This document shows positions 36,680 to 44,660 of a stretch of DNA of 64,000 nt, piece after piece. Position 1 is the stretch's first letter. Every line of letters begins with the position of its first letter. The notes under the pieces were generated by a model. The model was given only the letters and a program-made list of their open reading frames with translations, had not been told where the DNA came from and made no database searches. The translations under genes were made by a program, and so were the position numbers. Origin of the DNA: Candidatus Schekmanbacteria bacterium (GTDB taxonomy: Bacteria > CSSED10-310 > JACPHN01); assembly GCA_016188575.1 (NCBI GenBank), contig JACPHN010000097.1:1-64000 (forward strand). Direction: 5' to 3'.

Positions 36680-37238
36680 AGTTTTCGATCACGACTACGA
36701 CGGTATTCGGGAGTACGACAACCCATTACCGGCGTGGTGGCTGTGGATTTTCTACGCCACGATTGCCTTTTCGGGCGTCTACTTCCTATACTATCAGGTG
36801 ACCGGCATGGGCCCCTCGATTCATCAGGAGTACCAGACGGACATGGCGGCAGCGGCCGAGCAGAAGGCGGCCGCACCCGTCCCGGCGGGTCCCACGGCGG
36901 CCACCCTGGCGCAGCTCGCGGCCGACGCCGCACAGGTCTCCGCGGGGCAGGCCGTGTTTGTTGCGCGCTGCGCTCCCTGCCACACACCAACGGGCGCGGG
37001 GCTCATTGGGCCCAACCTCACCGATGACTACTGGATTCACGGAGATGGCAGTATCTCCGCGATCTACGCGGTCGTCCGTGATGGTGTGCCCGAAAAAGGC
37101 ATGATTCCGTGGAAAACTACGATTTCCGAAACCGAAATGATGCAAGTAACGGCGTTCGTCCACACCCTCCTCGGGACCAATCCGCCGGGCGCGAAGGAGC
37201 CGCAAGGCAACAAGATCGAGCGCCCAGCACAAAACTGA
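36657..37238 (+). CDS. ccoP: cbb3 oxidase subunit CcoP, single-haem form
   Basis: 193 residues from ATG 36657 (AAGGAG upstream). The N-terminus DHDYDGIREYDNPLPAWW is the CcoP signature and is followed by one membrane span (~26-45). Only one haem c motif is present: Cys105-xx-Cys108-His109 (ARCAPCHTPTG), with a likely Met ligand in EKGMIPWK. Usual CcoP is ~300 residues with two haems, so this is a short mono-haem version. It feeds electrons from cytochrome c into CcoO/CcoN. The stop is followed by 42 bp and then a dispersed repeat. Confidence 0.92.
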   Translation: MSTTERDRVFDHDYDGIREYDNPLPAWWLWIFYATIAFSGVYFLYYQVTGMGPSIHQEYQTDMAAAAEQKAAAPVPAGPTAATLAQLAADAAQVSAGQAVFVARCAPCHTPTGAGLIGPNLTDDYWIHGDGSISAIYAVVRDGVPEKGMIPWKTTISETEMMQVTAFVHTLLGTNPPGAKEPQGNKIERPAQN

Positions 37239-37280
37239 TCGACGCCGCGCGCGGCGAAACCGCCGGGAGCGCCGTTACGG

Positions 37281-37401
37281 GCCTGAATCCACCGCCTGTG
37301 CCACTGCAAGCAGCGCTGAATGCGCATCGCGAAGACCACCCACCGCTCCTCCCCGCGCCAGTGGGCGGAGGGACGGGGGCGGATGGGCGGCGGATTCAGG
37401 C
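37281..37401. repeat. Dispersed palindromic element, copy 3 (MITE-like), inside the cbb3 operon
   Basis: 121 bp. The ends are GCCTGAATCC-A-CCGCC (37281-37296) and GGCGG-C-GGATTCAGGC (37386-37401): inverted repeats, perfect over the outer 10 bp and the inner 5 bp. The inside can fold (CCTCCCCGCGCCA...TGGGCGGAGGGACGG). It lies between the ccoP stop and the ccoG coding region and overlaps the presumed ccoG start. Confidence 0.75.
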
Positions 37402-38824
37402 GGGTGCTCAAAGCAGCGACGAGGGCCGCGCGCTATCGACGCTCAACCGCGACGGGTCGCGGCGCTGGCTCAATCCCCGCCCGAGCAGCGGCATCTTTTC
37501 ACGGTACCGGCGCGCCGTCGCGTGGGCGCTGATTGCCATCTTCACCGCGCTACCCCATCTGACGATCCGCGGACGCCCCATCCTGCTGCTCGACCTGCCG
37601 CATCGACAGTTCACGATCCTCGGGGTCACGTTCTTGCCGACGGACACGGTTCTGTTGATGCTCCTCGGCCTGTCGCTGCTGATCGGGATCTTCGCCGTCA
37701 CGGCGCTGTTCGGGCGTATCTGGTGCGGCTGGGCCTGCCCCCAGACCGTATACATGGAGCTCCTCTTTCGCCCGCTCGAACGACTGATCGCGGGGACGCC
37801 CGCGCAACAACGCTCGCAAACCGCAGCCGAGCGCCGGTTGCGCAGCCTGGTCAAGTACGGTGTCTACCTGGCTTGCTGCCTCTTCCTGGCGCACACTTTC
37901 CTGGCCTACTTTGTCCCGCCCGCCGAGCTGCTACAGTGGGTAACCTCGTCCCCGCGCGACCACCCCGCCGGATTCGCCGTCGTCATGATCACCACCGCGC
38001 TGATGATGATCGACTTTGCGCTCTTTCGCGAGCAAATGTGCCTGGTTGCCTGCCCGTACGGCCGCTTTCAATCCGTGTTGCTGGACCGCCAATCGCTGAT
38101 CGTCGGCTACGATTTCGCACGCGGCGAGCCGCGCTCAAAGCCCGGGCGCCGTTCTCCGGGTCAGCAGGAGCCGGCGGGAGGTGATTGCGTCGACTGTCGC
38201 GCCTGCGTGCTCACCTGTCCCACCGGGATCGATATTCGCGATGGCCTGCAGATGGAGTGCATCCACTGCACGCAATGCATCGACGCCTGCGATGCGATCA
38301 TGTTGAAGATGGGCCGACCCCGCGGTCTGATCCGCTACTCGTCCAAGGCCGAGCTCGACGGGAGCCCGCGGCGGTTCGTGCGGCCGCGGCTCGTCGCGTA
38401 CTGCGTGCTGCTTCTCCTGCTGTCGGGGGTGTTTGCCGCCGCGCTCGCGGAAAGAGGCCGGGCGGACGTGACGGTTCTTCGCGGTATCGGCGGCCCGTTC
38501 ACCGCGACCGGCGACGGCCAGGTTGCGAACCAGATTCGCGTCAAGATTACCAACCGGACCGCTGCCGACCGCACCTACCGAATCGCGCTGCCAGACGCCG
38601 ATGGGAGAGACACCGTCATCATTCCCGAGAACCCCTTGACCATCCAGAGCTTCAAGACGCGGGAGGCCACGGTCTTCATTCTCTCGCCGCATGACGCGTT
38701 CCCGGGCGGCCGGCGCGAAGCACGGTTTCGCGTCGACGACGAGGACGGCGTGGTGGCGGAGCCGGCGTATCGCCTCCTGGGTCCAGCCGGCGCGCCCGGG
38801 CAAGCGGGCCGAGCCGCACCATGA
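37361..38824 (+). CDS. ccoG: cbb3 oxidase assembly ferredoxin CcoG (RdxA/FixG-like)
   Basis: 487 residues if started at GTG 37361; GTG 37298 is also possible, and no ATG is available. The recognisable protein begins at about 37436 (STLNRDGSRRWLNPRPSSG). Membrane spans follow, with the [4Fe-4S]-rich motif FGRIWCGWACPQTVYMELLFR (in parts), then CVDCRACVLTCP and CIHCTQCIDACDAIM, giving two clusters. A periplasmic Ig-like C-terminal domain ends the protein. CcoG reduces copper for the oxidase Cu(B) site. The frame upstream of residue ~25 is translated repeat element sequence, and neither candidate start has a good ribosome-binding site. Its stop overlaps the ccoH start (ATGA). Confidence 0.88.
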   Translation: MGGGTGADGRRIQAGAQSSDEGRALSTLNRDGSRRWLNPRPSSGIFSRYRRAVAWALIAIFTALPHLTIRGRPILLLDLPHRQFTILGVTFLPTDTVLLMLLGLSLLIGIFAVTALFGRIWCGWACPQTVYMELLFRPLERLIAGTPAQQRSQTAAERRLRSLVKYGVYLACCLFLAHTFLAYFVPPAELLQWVTSSPRDHPAGFAVVMITTALMMIDFALFREQMCLVACPYGRFQSVLLDRQSLIVGYDFARGEPRSKPGRRSPGQQEPAGGDCVDCRACVLTCPTGIDIRDGLQMECIHCTQCIDACDAIMLKMGRPRGLIRYSSKAELDGSPRRFVRPRLVAYCVLLLLLSGVFAAALAERGRADVTVLRGIGGPFTATGDGQVANQIRVKITNRTAADRTYRIALPDADGRDTVIIPENPLTIQSFKTREATVFILSPHDAFPGGRREARFRVDDEDGVVAEPAYRLLGPAGAPGQAGRAAP

Positions 38825-39321
38825 AGGCGGCGTGGGTCTGGCCGGCGATCATCGTCACCCTTCTGGCCGCGCACTGCTCGGTGACGGGGTTCCTCCTGGT
38901 CGCGGCAACGACGGATCCGTCATTTGCGGTCGAGGACCGGTATTACGAGAAGGCGCTGTCGTGGGACGCCGAGCTCGCCCAGCGAAAGCGAAATGACGAG
39001 CTGGGTTGGCGGCTGCTCGTGCAGCCGCCGGGTGGTCTTGCAGGTCTCGAGACGCAGGAGGTTCCGCTCGTGGTCCGGCTGACCGACCGCTCGGGCGCGC
39101 CCATTCAACAGGCCGAGGTCACCGTTGCCGCCTTCCACAACGCCCGGGCCGCGCAGGTCACGACCCGGGCGCTGCGAGAACGGGCGCCGGGGCAATACGA
39201 GGCGCTGTTTCCGTTCGTCCGCGCCGGCATCTGGGAGCTACGCTGCGCCGCGACGAGCCGCGGGCAGGTCTTTACCCGGGTGGTGCGGGCCACCTTGCCA
39301 GGCACGGGGGACAGCGTGTGA
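38821..39321 (+). CDS. ccoH: CcoH/FixH-family assembly protein
   Basis: 166 residues. The ATG overlaps the ccoG stop (ATGA). An N-terminal membrane span (~7-28) is followed by the FixH signature DPSFAVEDRYYEKALSWD and an Ig-like periplasmic domain (VPLVVRLTDRSGAPIQQAEV, WELRCAA). FixH is required for assembly of cbb3 oxidase and may interact with the copper ATPase. It is coupled to the next gene by GTGA. Confidence 0.88.
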   Translation: MKAAWVWPAIIVTLLAAHCSVTGFLLVAATTDPSFAVEDRYYEKALSWDAELAQRKRNDELGWRLLVQPPGGLAGLETQEVPLVVRLTDRSGAPIQQAEVTVAAFHNARAAQVTTRALRERAPGQYEALFPFVRAGIWELRCAATSRGQVFTRVVRATLPGTGDSV

Positions 39322-40022
39322 ACGAGTGGTCGATGACCGCGGTTTGCCTCGCGGCTTTCCTGGGAAGTGCGCACTGCGTGGGGATGTGTGGCCCGTTTGC
39401 GGGACTTGCGGTCGGGAGCGCGCGTGCGGGCCGCGGTGGCAGTGGCGGCGGCGGCGCGGCACGGATCGCGGCGTATCAGGCGGGGAGGCTAGCGGCCTAC
39501 GTGTCCCTTGGGGTTACCGCGGGCTGGCTTGGTTCCAGTTTCCTGGGATTCCTCGGCGACTTCGCTCGCTGGGCGGCCGTCGCGCTGGGGACGGTGATGA
39601 TCGCCGTGGGAGCAGGCATGCTGGTGGGCGTCGGGCGCGGCTCTCCCCCGTGGTGGCGTGGCCGGCTGCTCGCCGGGGGGTTCGGCGCGGCGGTTGCCGG
39701 CGTCGCCCGCCGGGTGCGCGCGTGGCCGTCACTGCTTCGCGCGGCCGCGATTGGATCGTCGAGCGGGCTGCTACCGTGCGGCTGGCTCTATGGCTTCGTC
39801 GCAGTCGCCGCGGCGACTGCCGGTCCGCTTCGCGGCGGCGAGACGCTCTTTGCGTTCTGGCTCGGTTCCGCGCCCGCGCTCGTCGGCCTCGGCGCTGGCC
39901 TGACTCGCGTTCTCGCGCGCTTTTCCCGATACCGCCGAGTCGCATCCGGTGCGCTGCTGATCACCGCCGGTCTGGTCGCCATCGCCATGCGCGCCCACCT
40001 CGGCTCCCCCACCTGCCACTGA
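39318..40022 (+). CDS. SafE/TauE-like (COG2836) membrane protein
   Basis: 234 residues from GTG 39318, overlapping the ccoH stop. Six or so membrane spans are present. The conserved N-terminal motif AAFLGSAHCVGMCGPF and the second-half motif GSSSGLLPCGWLYGFV mark the COG2836 family, regularly found between ccoH/ccoI and ccoS and implicated in copper delivery to the oxidase. The Cys residues in HCVGMCG and LLPCG are plausible copper ligands. Expected location is the inner membrane. Confidence 0.85.
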   Translation: MNEWSMTAVCLAAFLGSAHCVGMCGPFAGLAVGSARAGRGGSGGGGAARIAAYQAGRLAAYVSLGVTAGWLGSSFLGFLGDFARWAAVALGTVMIAVGAGMLVGVGRGSPPWWRGRLLAGGFGAAVAGVARRVRAWPSLLRAAAIGSSSGLLPCGWLYGFVAVAAATAGPLRGGETLFAFWLGSAPALVGLGAGLTRVLARFSRYRRVASGALLITAGLVAIAMRAHLGSPTCH

Positions 40023-40039
40023 TTGCGAAGCCCTGTGCC

Positions 40040-42541
40040 ATGCCGCACAGCACGGACGATTCCCAGGACTCCCGCTGTGCCCATTGCCGGCTCCCCGTGC
40101 CGCCGGCGCTGCTCCGTGCCGGCGCCGGCGAGCAGTTTTGCTGTCAGGGCTGCCGCACCGTTCATGCGGTACTGCACGAGCACGGCCTCGAGCGCTACTA
40201 CGAGCTGGCGGCGGAGGCAGACCCGACGCCGCGGCCACCGGACGTCAGCGGCCGCTCCTTCGCGGAGCTCGACTCCGAGACCTTCCGGGAGCGCTACTGC
40301 ACCGCTGTCCCTGGTGGCCTCCGCGCGGTCGAGCTGTACCTGGAGGGCGTCCACTGCATTGCCTGCCTCTGGCTCCTCGAAAACCTCGGTGCCGTCGTTG
40401 CTGGAGTGGGTTCGCTCCGCCTCGATTTCGGCCGCGCCGTGGCGCGCGTCGTCTGGAACCCCGACGAGGTTGCTCTCAGCGCGATCGCGCGCATGCTGGA
40501 TCGCATGGGGTATTTGCCCCACCCCTACCGCGCCCGCGACCTCCATGCACTGAGGCGGCGCGAAAACCGCGCTTTGCTGGCGAGAATCGGCGTTGCCGGC
40601 GCCGCCGCCGGAAACGTCATGTTGCTGTCCGTCGCGCTCTACGCGGGCCTGTTTACCGGCATCGACCCGGAGCTGCGGACGCTCTTCCGCTGGACCTCCC
40701 TCGCGGTCAGCCTGCCGGCGTCGCTGTGGGCGGGAAGCGTGTTTTTCCGGAATGCTCTCGCGGCTCTGCGCGTGCGCCGGGTCCACATGGACATTCCTAT
40801 TGCGATCGGCATTGCCGCGGGGCTCGCCGGCGGCGCCGTGAATACCGTATCGGGCACCGGCGAGATCTATTTCGATTCGATCATGACGCTCGTATTCCTG
40901 CTGCTCGTAGGCCGATGGCTGCAGCTCAGGGCGCAGCGGCGCGCCGCGGAGATCACCGAGCGGCGGCTATCGCTGGTGCCTTCGAGCGCGCGCCTGGTGG
41001 TCGGAGATGAGATCCAGGAGGTGCTGCTGGAGGCTCTGGTTCCCGGCGCCCTGGTGGAAGTTCGCGCCGGCGAGACGGTGCCGGCGGATGGCACCGTGAG
41101 CTCGGGCGAAACCGAGCTCGACGCCTCGATGCTGACGGGCGAAAGCGCGCCCCGGGTCGCGCGTGCGGCTGACACCTTGCTGGCGGGAATGATCAATCTG
41201 AGCGGGGCAATTCGCATGCGCGTGGACGCGGCCGGAGAGGAAACGCGCGTGGGTCGCTTGCTCGCGTCGGTGGCGGAGCACCAGCGGCGCCGGGCTCCCA
41301 TCGTGTCCCTGGCGGATCGCGTATCGGGATACTTTGTTGCCGTCGTCCTGGTCGCCGCGGTCCTGACCTTCCTGGCGTGGTGGGAGGCGGGCGGTCCCGC
41401 AGTGGCGCTCGACCGCGCGCTCGCGTTGCTGATCGTAACCTGCCCATGCGCACTTGGCATGGCGACGCCGCTGGCCGTGTCGGCGGCGCTTGGCAAGGCC
41501 GCCGCCGCCGGCATTCTGATCCGCGGCGGCGACGCGCTGGAGTCGCTCTCGCGATGCGGCAGGATGTGGCTCGACAAGACCGGCACCTTGACCGAGGGAA
41601 AGCTCCGCCTCGAATCGTGGGTGGGAGCGGACGCGGTGCTTCGCCGCCTCAGGCGCGCGGAGGCCGAATCCGCACACCCAATTGCCGCGGCACTGCGCCG
41701 CGGCGCCGGCGCCGGCGGTCCCGCGGACATTGCACGCGCGGCAGGCATGCCGGAGCCCGAGCTGAGCCGCTGCGAACAGGTGCTCGGTGCCGGTCTGCGC
41801 GCTACGGTTGACGGCCGCGAGCTGGTTGCGGGGAGCCCGGCTTTCGTCGCCGGTGAGATCCCCGGCGCCTTCCCGGCCTGGGTCGACGCCTGCGTGCGCG
41901 CCGCGGCGGCCGCCGGCCAGACGCCGGTGGTGGTTGCGGAGAGCGGGATCCCTGAAGGCGTTGCCGTGCTGGCCGACGCGCTTCATGCGGACGCGGAGGA
42001 AATGGTTGCCAGGCTCGGCGAGCGCGGGTGGCAGGTGGGGATTCTCTCGGGCGACCACCCGGAGGCCGTGAAATCAGTTGCCGCGACGCTCGGCATCGCG
42101 CGCGACGAGGCGTTCGGCGGGCTGACCCCGGAGCAAAAGCGGGACGTCGTCGCACGCGGGGGCGACGGCGGAGTCGTCGTCATGGTGGGCGACGGGATCA
42201 ACGACGCCGCTGCCCTCGGTGCCGCTCAGGTCGGCATTTCGGTGCACGGCGGCGCCGAGGCCAGCCTGCAGGCGGCCGACGTCTTCTTGCAGCGCCCCGG
42301 GCTTCGACCCATAATCGAGCTTCTGGACGGTGCGCGGCGATCACTCGGCGCCGTCCGCCGTAATCTGGCCATCTCGCTTCTCTACAACCTGGTCGCGGGA
42401 GCTCTCGCGATGTCCGGCCTCATTCACCCGCTGATCGCGGCCGTGCTGATGCCGCTCAGCTCGCTGACGGTCGTCAGCCTCTCGTTTCGCGCGCGCACCT
42501 TCGAGGCGGCGGCGGAGCGCTCAGGAAGGCGTGCTCAATGA
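40040..42541 (+). CDS. ccoI: Copper-transporting P1B ATPase CcoI
   Basis: 833 residues from ATG 40040. The N-terminal metal-binding region carries CAHC (Cys13/16) and FCCQGC (34-38). An HMA-like domain has Cys106-xx-Cys109 (GVHCIACLWLLE). Membrane spans follow, with the ion-path motif CPC (Cys468/Cys470, TCPCALGMATPLA). The phosphorylation site is Asp512 in DKTGTLTEG, the nucleotide-binding motif is HP in AESAHPIAAA, and the hinge motif is GDGINDAAAL. It exports copper across the inner membrane for cbb3 Cu(B) insertion. It overlaps the next gene by ATGA. Confidence 0.95.
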   Translation: MPHSTDDSQDSRCAHCRLPVPPALLRAGAGEQFCCQGCRTVHAVLHEHGLERYYELAAEADPTPRPPDVSGRSFAELDSETFRERYCTAVPGGLRAVELYLEGVHCIACLWLLENLGAVVAGVGSLRLDFGRAVARVVWNPDEVALSAIARMLDRMGYLPHPYRARDLHALRRRENRALLARIGVAGAAAGNVMLLSVALYAGLFTGIDPELRTLFRWTSLAVSLPASLWAGSVFFRNALAALRVRRVHMDIPIAIGIAAGLAGGAVNTVSGTGEIYFDSIMTLVFLLLVGRWLQLRAQRRAAEITERRLSLVPSSARLVVGDEIQEVLLEALVPGALVEVRAGETVPADGTVSSGETELDASMLTGESAPRVARAADTLLAGMINLSGAIRMRVDAAGEETRVGRLLASVAEHQRRRAPIVSLADRVSGYFVAVVLVAAVLTFLAWWEAGGPAVALDRALALLIVTCPCALGMATPLAVSAALGKAAAAGILIRGGDALESLSRCGRMWLDKTGTLTEGKLRLESWVGADAVLRRLRRAEAESAHPIAAALRRGAGAGGPADIARAAGMPEPELSRCEQVLGAGLRATVDGRELVAGSPAFVAGEIPGAFPAWVDACVRAAAAAGQTPVVVAESGIPEGVAVLADALHADAEEMVARLGERGWQVGILSGDHPEAVKSVAATLGIARDEAFGGLTPEQKRDVVARGGDGGVVVMVGDGINDAAALGAAQVGISVHGGAEASLQAADVFLQRPGLRPIIELLDGARRSLGAVRRNLAISLLYNLVAGALAMSGLIHPLIAAVLMPLSSLTVVSLSFRARTFEAAAERSGRRAQ

Positions 42542-43824
42542 GCACCGTCTATATCATTTTGCCGTTGGCGCTGATGCTCGGGGGACTCGCTCTTGCGGCG
42601 TTCATTGCAGCCCTGCGCAGCGGCCAGTTCGACGACCTCCAGACGCCGGCCATGCGCATCCTCCTGGACGAGGCAACCCACCAGCGGCCCGCGCGGTTGA
42701 GCACCGTTGCGAGTCGCGAGACCACCGAGCCCCCAGGCCAGGGCGGCAGCCCCACCCCCCGCGATTTCCTCGCGCCACCGCATGAGCACGGGCCGGAGCG
42801 ACCTGTCGACCTCGTGACGGGCGCGACCGGGCTGGTCGGCGGCAACCTGGTGCGCGAGCTCGTGGGGCGAGGCGAGCGCGTGCGCGTCCTGGCGCGCTTG
42901 ACCTCGCGGCAGGGACATCTTGCGGAGCTGGCCGGCATCGAATGGGTGCAGGGCGACATTACGGACGCCGCCTCGCTTTCCGCGGCATGCGCCGGTATCC
43001 GGCGTGTCTATCATTGCGCGGCCCTGGTCTCGATGTGGCCGGGCGATGCCGGCGCCATGATGGCGGTGAACGCCGGCGGCACGGAGAACATGCTGGCCGC
43101 GGCGCGCGCGGGTGGCGTGGAGCGGTTTGTCCATTGCAGCTCCGTCGACGCGATCGGCCTGCCGGAACCGGGTGGCCCGCCGGCCACGGAATCCACGCCC
43201 TGGAACTGGGAGCACATGGGCGTCGCGACGGGGTACGCCCGGAGCAAACTGGCGGCCCAGGACCGCGTGCTCGCCGCGGTTGCCCAGGGGCTCGACGCCG
43301 TGATCGTCAATCCCGCCCTGATGTTCGGACCTTACGACCAGAAACCGTCCAGCGGCCGAATGATCCTGGAGGTGGCCCGCGGGTGGCTCGTGGCCTTTCC
43401 CGGCGGGGGCAACAACGTCGTGGACGTCCGGGACGTCGCCGCCGCCATGGTCGCTGCGGCCGAGCGCGGCCGGTGCGGCGAGCTGTATATTCTCGGCAAC
43501 GCCAACATGACCTACCGGGAGATTTTCTCGGTCATGGCGGACGTCACCGGCGTCGCACCGCCGTGGCTGCCCGTCCCGCGCCTGGTAGGAATCGCTGCGG
43601 GCATGGCCGCCGAGGCGTTCGGGTGGCTGACTGGTAAGCCGGTCGAGCTCAACCGCGAGAGCGCCCGCATGGGTTTCGTCGAGCACTACTACGATGCGAG
43701 CAAGGCCCGGCGCGAGCTGGGGCTGGCGGCATCGCCGGTGCGCGGGGCCGTGGAGAGCGCGGTGGCGTGGCTGCGGAGTCAGCGCATGTTGCCGCCCGCA
43801 AGCGCGCCATTCATCGGGCGCTGA
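42538..43824 (+). CDS. CcoS fused to an extended SDR (NAD(P)-dependent epimerase/dehydrogenase-like)
   Basis: 428 residues in one uninterrupted frame from ATG 42538, overlapping ccoI. Residues 1-~46 are CcoS: a membrane span (YIILPLALMLGGLALAAF) followed by the diagnostic AALRSGQFDDLQTPAMRILLD. A Pro/Ser linker (~50-88) leads to a Rossmann domain, with TGATGLVGG at 94-102 and Tyr233-xxx-Lys237 (GYARSK). The C-terminus resembles 3beta-HSD/dihydroflavonol-reductase-like SDRs (NPALMFGPYD, VVDVRDVA). CcoS is needed for haem/metal insertion into cbb3. The SDR substrate is unknown. No start codon can separate the SDR from the CcoS part, so it is a real fusion unless a frameshift hides two genes. 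Its stop overlaps the convergent GDPD gene. Confidence 0.88.
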   Translation: MSTVYIILPLALMLGGLALAAFIAALRSGQFDDLQTPAMRILLDEATHQRPARLSTVASRETTEPPGQGGSPTPRDFLAPPHEHGPERPVDLVTGATGLVGGNLVRELVGRGERVRVLARLTSRQGHLAELAGIEWVQGDITDAASLSAACAGIRRVYHCAALVSMWPGDAGAMMAVNAGGTENMLAAARAGGVERFVHCSSVDAIGLPEPGGPPATESTPWNWEHMGVATGYARSKLAAQDRVLAAVAQGLDAVIVNPALMFGPYDQKPSSGRMILEVARGWLVAFPGGGNNVVDVRDVAAAMVAAAERGRCGELYILGNANMTYREIFSVMADVTGVAPPWLPVPRLVGIAAGMAAEAFGWLTGKPVELNRESARMGFVEHYYDASKARRELGLAASPVRGAVESAVAWLRSQRMLPPASAPFIGR

Positions 43825-44650
43825 TTCCCGAACGGACAGGTCCGCCTGCCGGTGCGCCGAGAAAGTCGACGCGGTCCGTGAACAGATAGGGAAAGCCGCG
43901 ATTCCGAAAGGCGACAGCGGTGCTCGGCCAGTTGATGAAGCCGACGCCTTCCACCAGGCCGTGTCGGTGAAGGAGCTGGCGGCAACCCTCCGGAAATGCC
44001 GCGTACCAGCCGACGAGCCCCGTGTCGCGGCAGTGCTCGACGTATTCTCGGGCGCGCCGCGGTGAGGCCAGGAAGATCAGCGCTCTTGTCGCTTCCGGGA
44101 AAACGTCGCGCACGACGTCGATCACCGCCGTGTCCAGACTGATCAGCGTGCACTTCGCGACGAGACCGCGTGCGCACAGTGCGTCGCGAACCAGGCCGAC
44201 CAACGTGCGGAGCTTCGCGCCGATGTGCTTGACCTCGATGAAAATCGCCGGAGCCGCGTCGCCAAGCTGCGCGAGCACCTCGCCCAGGGTGGGAACCGCC
44301 GGGGCCGCGGCCCGAAGCTCGGCGACGGAGAGGGCCGATACGAGCTCCGAGCGGCCGTGAGCTCTGCTCAGCGAAGCGTCGTGGCACACGACCACCACGT
44401 CGTCCGCGGTCAGCCTGACGTCAAGCTCGAAGCCCGCGCCGCGGTCGACCGCGAGCTGGAACGCACCCAGCGTATTCTCAACTACGGACGGGTGCCCGGT
44501 CAGGCCGCGGTGGCCGACCAGAGTCGGCGCTGCGACGCTACTGAGCACCGTGCGCCGTGGCCACGCGTACACCGCGTCGAAGACCCGCCGGGCCTTGTCG
44601 TAGAGCAGGTTCTCCGCGATTCTTTCGATCAGCGTAGCGGGTTCCGCCAC
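43811..44650 (-). CDS. Glycerophosphodiester phosphodiesterase (GDPD)
   Basis: 279 residues from GTG 44650 (AGGAGG 6 bp upstream); the longer open frame is a shadow of the PH gene. GDPD motifs: GHRGLTGHPSVVENTL (His, Glu) and FELDVRLTADDVVVVCHD (Glu/Asp metal ligands, His). Later come IFIEVKH and YAAFPEG-type segments. No signal peptide, so cytoplasmic; it would release glycerol-3-phosphate from phospholipid head groups. It is last in a three-gene minus-strand operon with a PH-domain protein and a sulfotransferase. It overlaps the ccoS-SDR gene convergently by 14 bp. Confidence 0.9.
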   Translation of the reverse strand: MAEPATLIERIAENLLYDKARRVFDAVYAWPRRTVLSSVAAPTLVGHRGLTGHPSVVENTLGAFQLAVDRGAGFELDVRLTADDVVVVCHDASLSRAHGRSELVSALSVAELRAAAPAVPTLGEVLAQLGDAAPAIFIEVKHIGAKLRTLVGLVRDALCARGLVAKCTLISLDTAVIDVVRDVFPEATRALIFLASPRRAREYVEHCRDTGLVGWYAAFPEGCRQLLHRHGLVEGVGFINWPSTAVAFRNRGFPYLFTDRVDFLGAPAGGPVRSGISAR

Positions 44651-44660
44651 CGGCCACCTC

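Noticed and set aside
42782-42900. Separate start for the SDR part of the CcoS fusion
   Set aside because: The ATG at 42782 is out of frame, and no in-frame start precedes the Rossmann TGATG motif closely enough; the fused frame is continuous.
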